Shown here piece after piece: positions 7,926-9,127 of a stretch of DNA of 9,127 nt. The stretch is from JAVVUQ01 sp036653075 (GTDB lineage: Bacteria > Bacillota > Clostridia > Christensenellales > CAG-314), in contig JAVVUQ010000064.1 of NCBI GenBank assembly GCA_036653075.1, forward strand, positions 1-9,127, written 5' to 3'. Under the pieces are notes generated by a model. That model saw only the letters and a list, made by a program, of their open reading frames with translations. It was not told where the DNA came from and ran no database searches. Position numbers and translations under genes: made by a program. Each line of letters opens with the position of its first letter. The stretch's first letter is position 1.

Positions 7926-8582
7926 TTACGAATGTATCTTATTTTCAATACGCAAGCAGGCTTCAATATGCATAATCCAATGTCTTGAAAATGGCATTTG
8001 AATTAACCCTCGAACATCTTTATTACACCAATAATCAATCAACCACATTGCATTTTCATCTGTACTTACCACATTTAATGATCTTAAATATTCTTTTCTT
8101 TCTTCTGATATTTTTCTTTTCAATTCATCATAAGATAATCTTCCAACTATTTTCTCGGTAGTTTCTTGTACTTCGAAGATGTATGAATATAATTCTTTTA
8201 AATTAAGCTGTTTTGAGAAGTCTGCAATCTGTTGTTTTACAAGTTCGTTTCCTGTTGTAATTATGGGCGAATTGATACGCTTTTGGTAATTGCCCGTGAA
8301 AAACACTTGTTCATCTCCACTTATCAGTGTGTGCGCCACTATATCTTCAATACGAAAAATATGCCAAATGGAATAGGCAATCGTTTTACTATGATAACTA
8401 TCAGCGTTTATGAAAGGAATTGCATTAAAATCTTCTCTGCCTAAATTTTTATAAAAAGATATTAAGGTTTGCATTAACTGATTTCGCAAATCTAACAAAA
8501 TATCAATACCCTCTCTATAAGTGTCTTTATTTTTGATTTGTATTTGCATTGTTTTATTAAGTTCAGACCATTCCTTATTCAT
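7926..8582 (-). CDS. DinB/YfiT-like putative metal-binding helix bundle protein
   Basis: The 218-residue protein looks like a DinB-superfamily four-helix bundle. Such proteins bind a divalent metal through three histidines; many are thiol-dependent transferases or have no known reaction. Here H74 in YSIWHIFRIED and the pair H201/H205 in FSRHWIMHIEA form the expected triad. The protein is mostly helical and soluble, with no signal peptide. The motifs SIWHIFRIEDIVAHTLI, TTGNEL, WLIDYWCNK and MPFSRHWIMHIEA resemble a clostridial subgroup often labelled 'phage head-tail adapter' in databases, a label I would not trust. The ATG start is supported by AAAGGTGA a few bases upstream. It stands alone, with repeat copies on either side and a terminator-like hairpin downstream. 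The substrate is unknown. Confidence 0.82.
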   Translation of the reverse strand: MNKEWSELNKTMQIQIKNKDTYREGIDILLDLRNQLMQTLISFYKNLGREDFNAIPFINADSYHSKTIAYSIWHIFRIEDIVAHTLISGDEQVFFTGNYQKRINSPIITTGNELVKQQIADFSKQLNLKELYSYIFEVQETTEKIVGRLSYDELKRKISEERKEYLRSLNVVSTDENAMWLIDYWCNKDVRGLIQMPFSRHWIMHIEACLRIENKIHS

Positions 8583-8588
8583 AATCTA

Positions 8589-8596
8589 TCACCTTT
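8589..8596 (-). promoter_or_regulatory. Ribosome binding site of the DinB-like gene
   Basis: AAAGGTGA on the minus strand lies six bases before the ATG at 8582. It matches the 3' half of the Firmicute anti-Shine-Dalgarno target and supports the chosen start. Confidence 0.75.
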
Positions 8597-8656
8597 CAAA
8601 TCTCGGTTTGTTATAAATCACATTACATCTATTTTTTTTAAAATATTGACTGTTTG

Positions 8657-9010
8657 TTAACCTCTTTTATTACAATTTAATAATGTTTTCGATTGCTTGA
8701 TGGTTTGCCACGATTCTATTGCATTAAGCATTGATAATTGTTCGCCTTGAATAAGAGAATAAACATATTTGTACATCACTATAAAACTATTATATCTGTG
8801 CTTTTGATGTGTCATCAAAACTACGCGCTCAAAATGGCTTGAGCGGTGAATGTTAATTGCTATTTTGCGCCTTAAACCCTCATTATTGCAGGTAATAAGT
8901 CCACAAACCCTTCTATATTTGCAAGAACAAGTCAAAACAAAAGTCCATAGAAAACCCTCATATTTCAGCAAATAAGTCAATGGCAGTTTTTGATTTACAC
9001 TCAAGGTCAT
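8657..9010 (-). CDS. Doubtful 117-residue ORF lying over repeat copy 2
   Basis: An open frame starts at ATG (9008-9010) and covers the whole second repeat copy. It reads KLPLTYLLKYEGF, then KYRRVCGLITCNNEG, then AINIHRSSHFERVVLM, then a non-repeat tail ending NCNKRG. I see no good ribosome site; AAGGG lies about 12 bases upstream. Its ATG overlaps the TGA of a frame coming from the right edge (ATGA). The stretch SSHFERVVLM resembles the SHVETVVLL found near the C-terminus of RlmD/RumA 23S rRNA methyltransferases, but no catalytic part of that enzyme is present. It may be a decayed fragment or a chance frame over a repeat. The function is unknown. Confidence 0.25.
   Translation of the reverse strand: MTLSVNQKLPLTYLLKYEGFLWTFVLTCSCKYRRVCGLITCNNEGLRRKIAINIHRSSHFERVVLMTHQKHRYNSFIVMYKYVYSLIQGEQLSMLNAIESWQTIKQSKTLLNCNKRG
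8802..8836 (-). other. Possible integration scar: rlmD-end-like sequence beside an 8-bp palindrome
   Basis: On the minus strand, CATTTTGAGCGCG followed by TAGTTTTGATG encodes HFERVVLM, like the HVExVVL end of rlmD/rumA genes, a known integration target of Firmicute integrative elements. TTTTGATG and CATCAAAA follow as a perfect 8-bp palindrome with a 3-base loop (8802-8820). No integrase is visible in the window, so this is a weak suggestion only. Confidence 0.25.
8815..8991. repeat. Dispersed repeat, copy 2
   Basis: About 177 bp match copy 1 at 7618-7796 in direct orientation. The perfect blocks are at 8834-8861 (28 bp) and 8897-8921 (25 bp). The minus-strand frame is open through this copy, unlike copy 1. 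With copy 1 it flanks about 1 kb holding the DinB-like gene. Confidence 0.75.
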
Positions 9011-9126
9011 ATCGAAATGCTGCCCTTATTTTCAATTAACCGTTTCTTCGCTGCCTGTTCCAACTTTCGATAAATGCTCATTTTGTTTACTTGTTTGTAA
9101 AGTTGATTTCGTATTTTGTGCCTTGA
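9007..9126 (-). other. Possible 3' end of a gene entering from the right edge
   Basis: Two minus-strand frames are open from the right end. One ends at TGA 9007-9009 and contains MSIYRKLEQAAKKRLIENKG; the other ends at TGA 9032-9034 with KVGTGSEETVN. Either could be the tail of a gene whose body lies outside the window. Neither is recognised, and about 100 bases are too few to choose between them. Confidence 0.25.
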
Positions 9127-9127
9127 T

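Noticed and set aside
8232..8444. Plus-strand 70-residue ORF
   Set aside because: It lies wholly antisense within the DinB-like gene, with no independent support.
7926..8582. A phage head-tail adapter gene and hence a prophage
   Set aside because: The His triad fits a DinB-like fold and no other phage gene is visible; the phage label attached to this subgroup is probably an inherited misannotation.
8657..9010. A real RlmD-type rRNA methyltransferase fragment
   Set aside because: Only a few residues resemble the C-terminal HVExVVL stretch; the SAM-binding and catalytic cysteine regions are absent, so I do not assign that function.

Overview
The window is very AT-rich and carries three well-supported genes, all on the minus strand. 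Strong Shine-Dalgarno sequences (AAGGAG, AAAGGTGA), a textbook sigma-A type promoter, a TTG start and a Gram-positive style lipoprotein signal all point to a low-GC Firmicute, probably a gut-type member of the Clostridia. The species cannot be read from the sequence.

Layout, left to right in plus coordinates: (1) 1-153 is an AT-rich spacer with short direct repeats and a clean hairpin (76-106) that closes the large gene. (2) 154-6222 encodes a 2022-residue lipoprotein that joins a complete subtilisin-type (S8) protease with PA insert to a long BspA-type leucine-rich repeat region. (3) 6223-6509 is a spacer holding a 14-bp inverted repeat and short direct repeats. (4) 6510-7082 encodes a MarR-type winged-helix regulator that starts at TTG. 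(5) 7083-7925 is an 843-bp stretch without a confident gene. It holds a possible leader peptide ORF overlapping the regulator start, a tandem array of seven 17-bp units, a strong promoter (TTGACA, 17 bp, TAAAAT) reading into that array, a terminator-like hairpin, and the first copy of a roughly 180-bp dispersed repeat. (6) 7926-8582 encodes a DinB-like putative metal-binding helix bundle protein. (7) 8583-9127 holds the second copy of the dispersed repeat, a doubtful 117-residue ORF over it, and possibly the 3' end of a gene entering from the right edge.

The likely working unit is regulator plus surface protease. The promoter at 7395-7423 would make a leader of about 300 nt that contains the whole 17-bp array, then the MarR-type gene, and possibly the protease 287 bp further on, since no convincing terminator separates them. 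That the regulator controls the protease is inferred from order and orientation. The DinB-like gene with its two flanking repeats looks like a separate, possibly acquired, module. The array in the leader and the repeat pair around the DinB-like gene are the two pieces of structure that ordinary annotation leaves unexplained.
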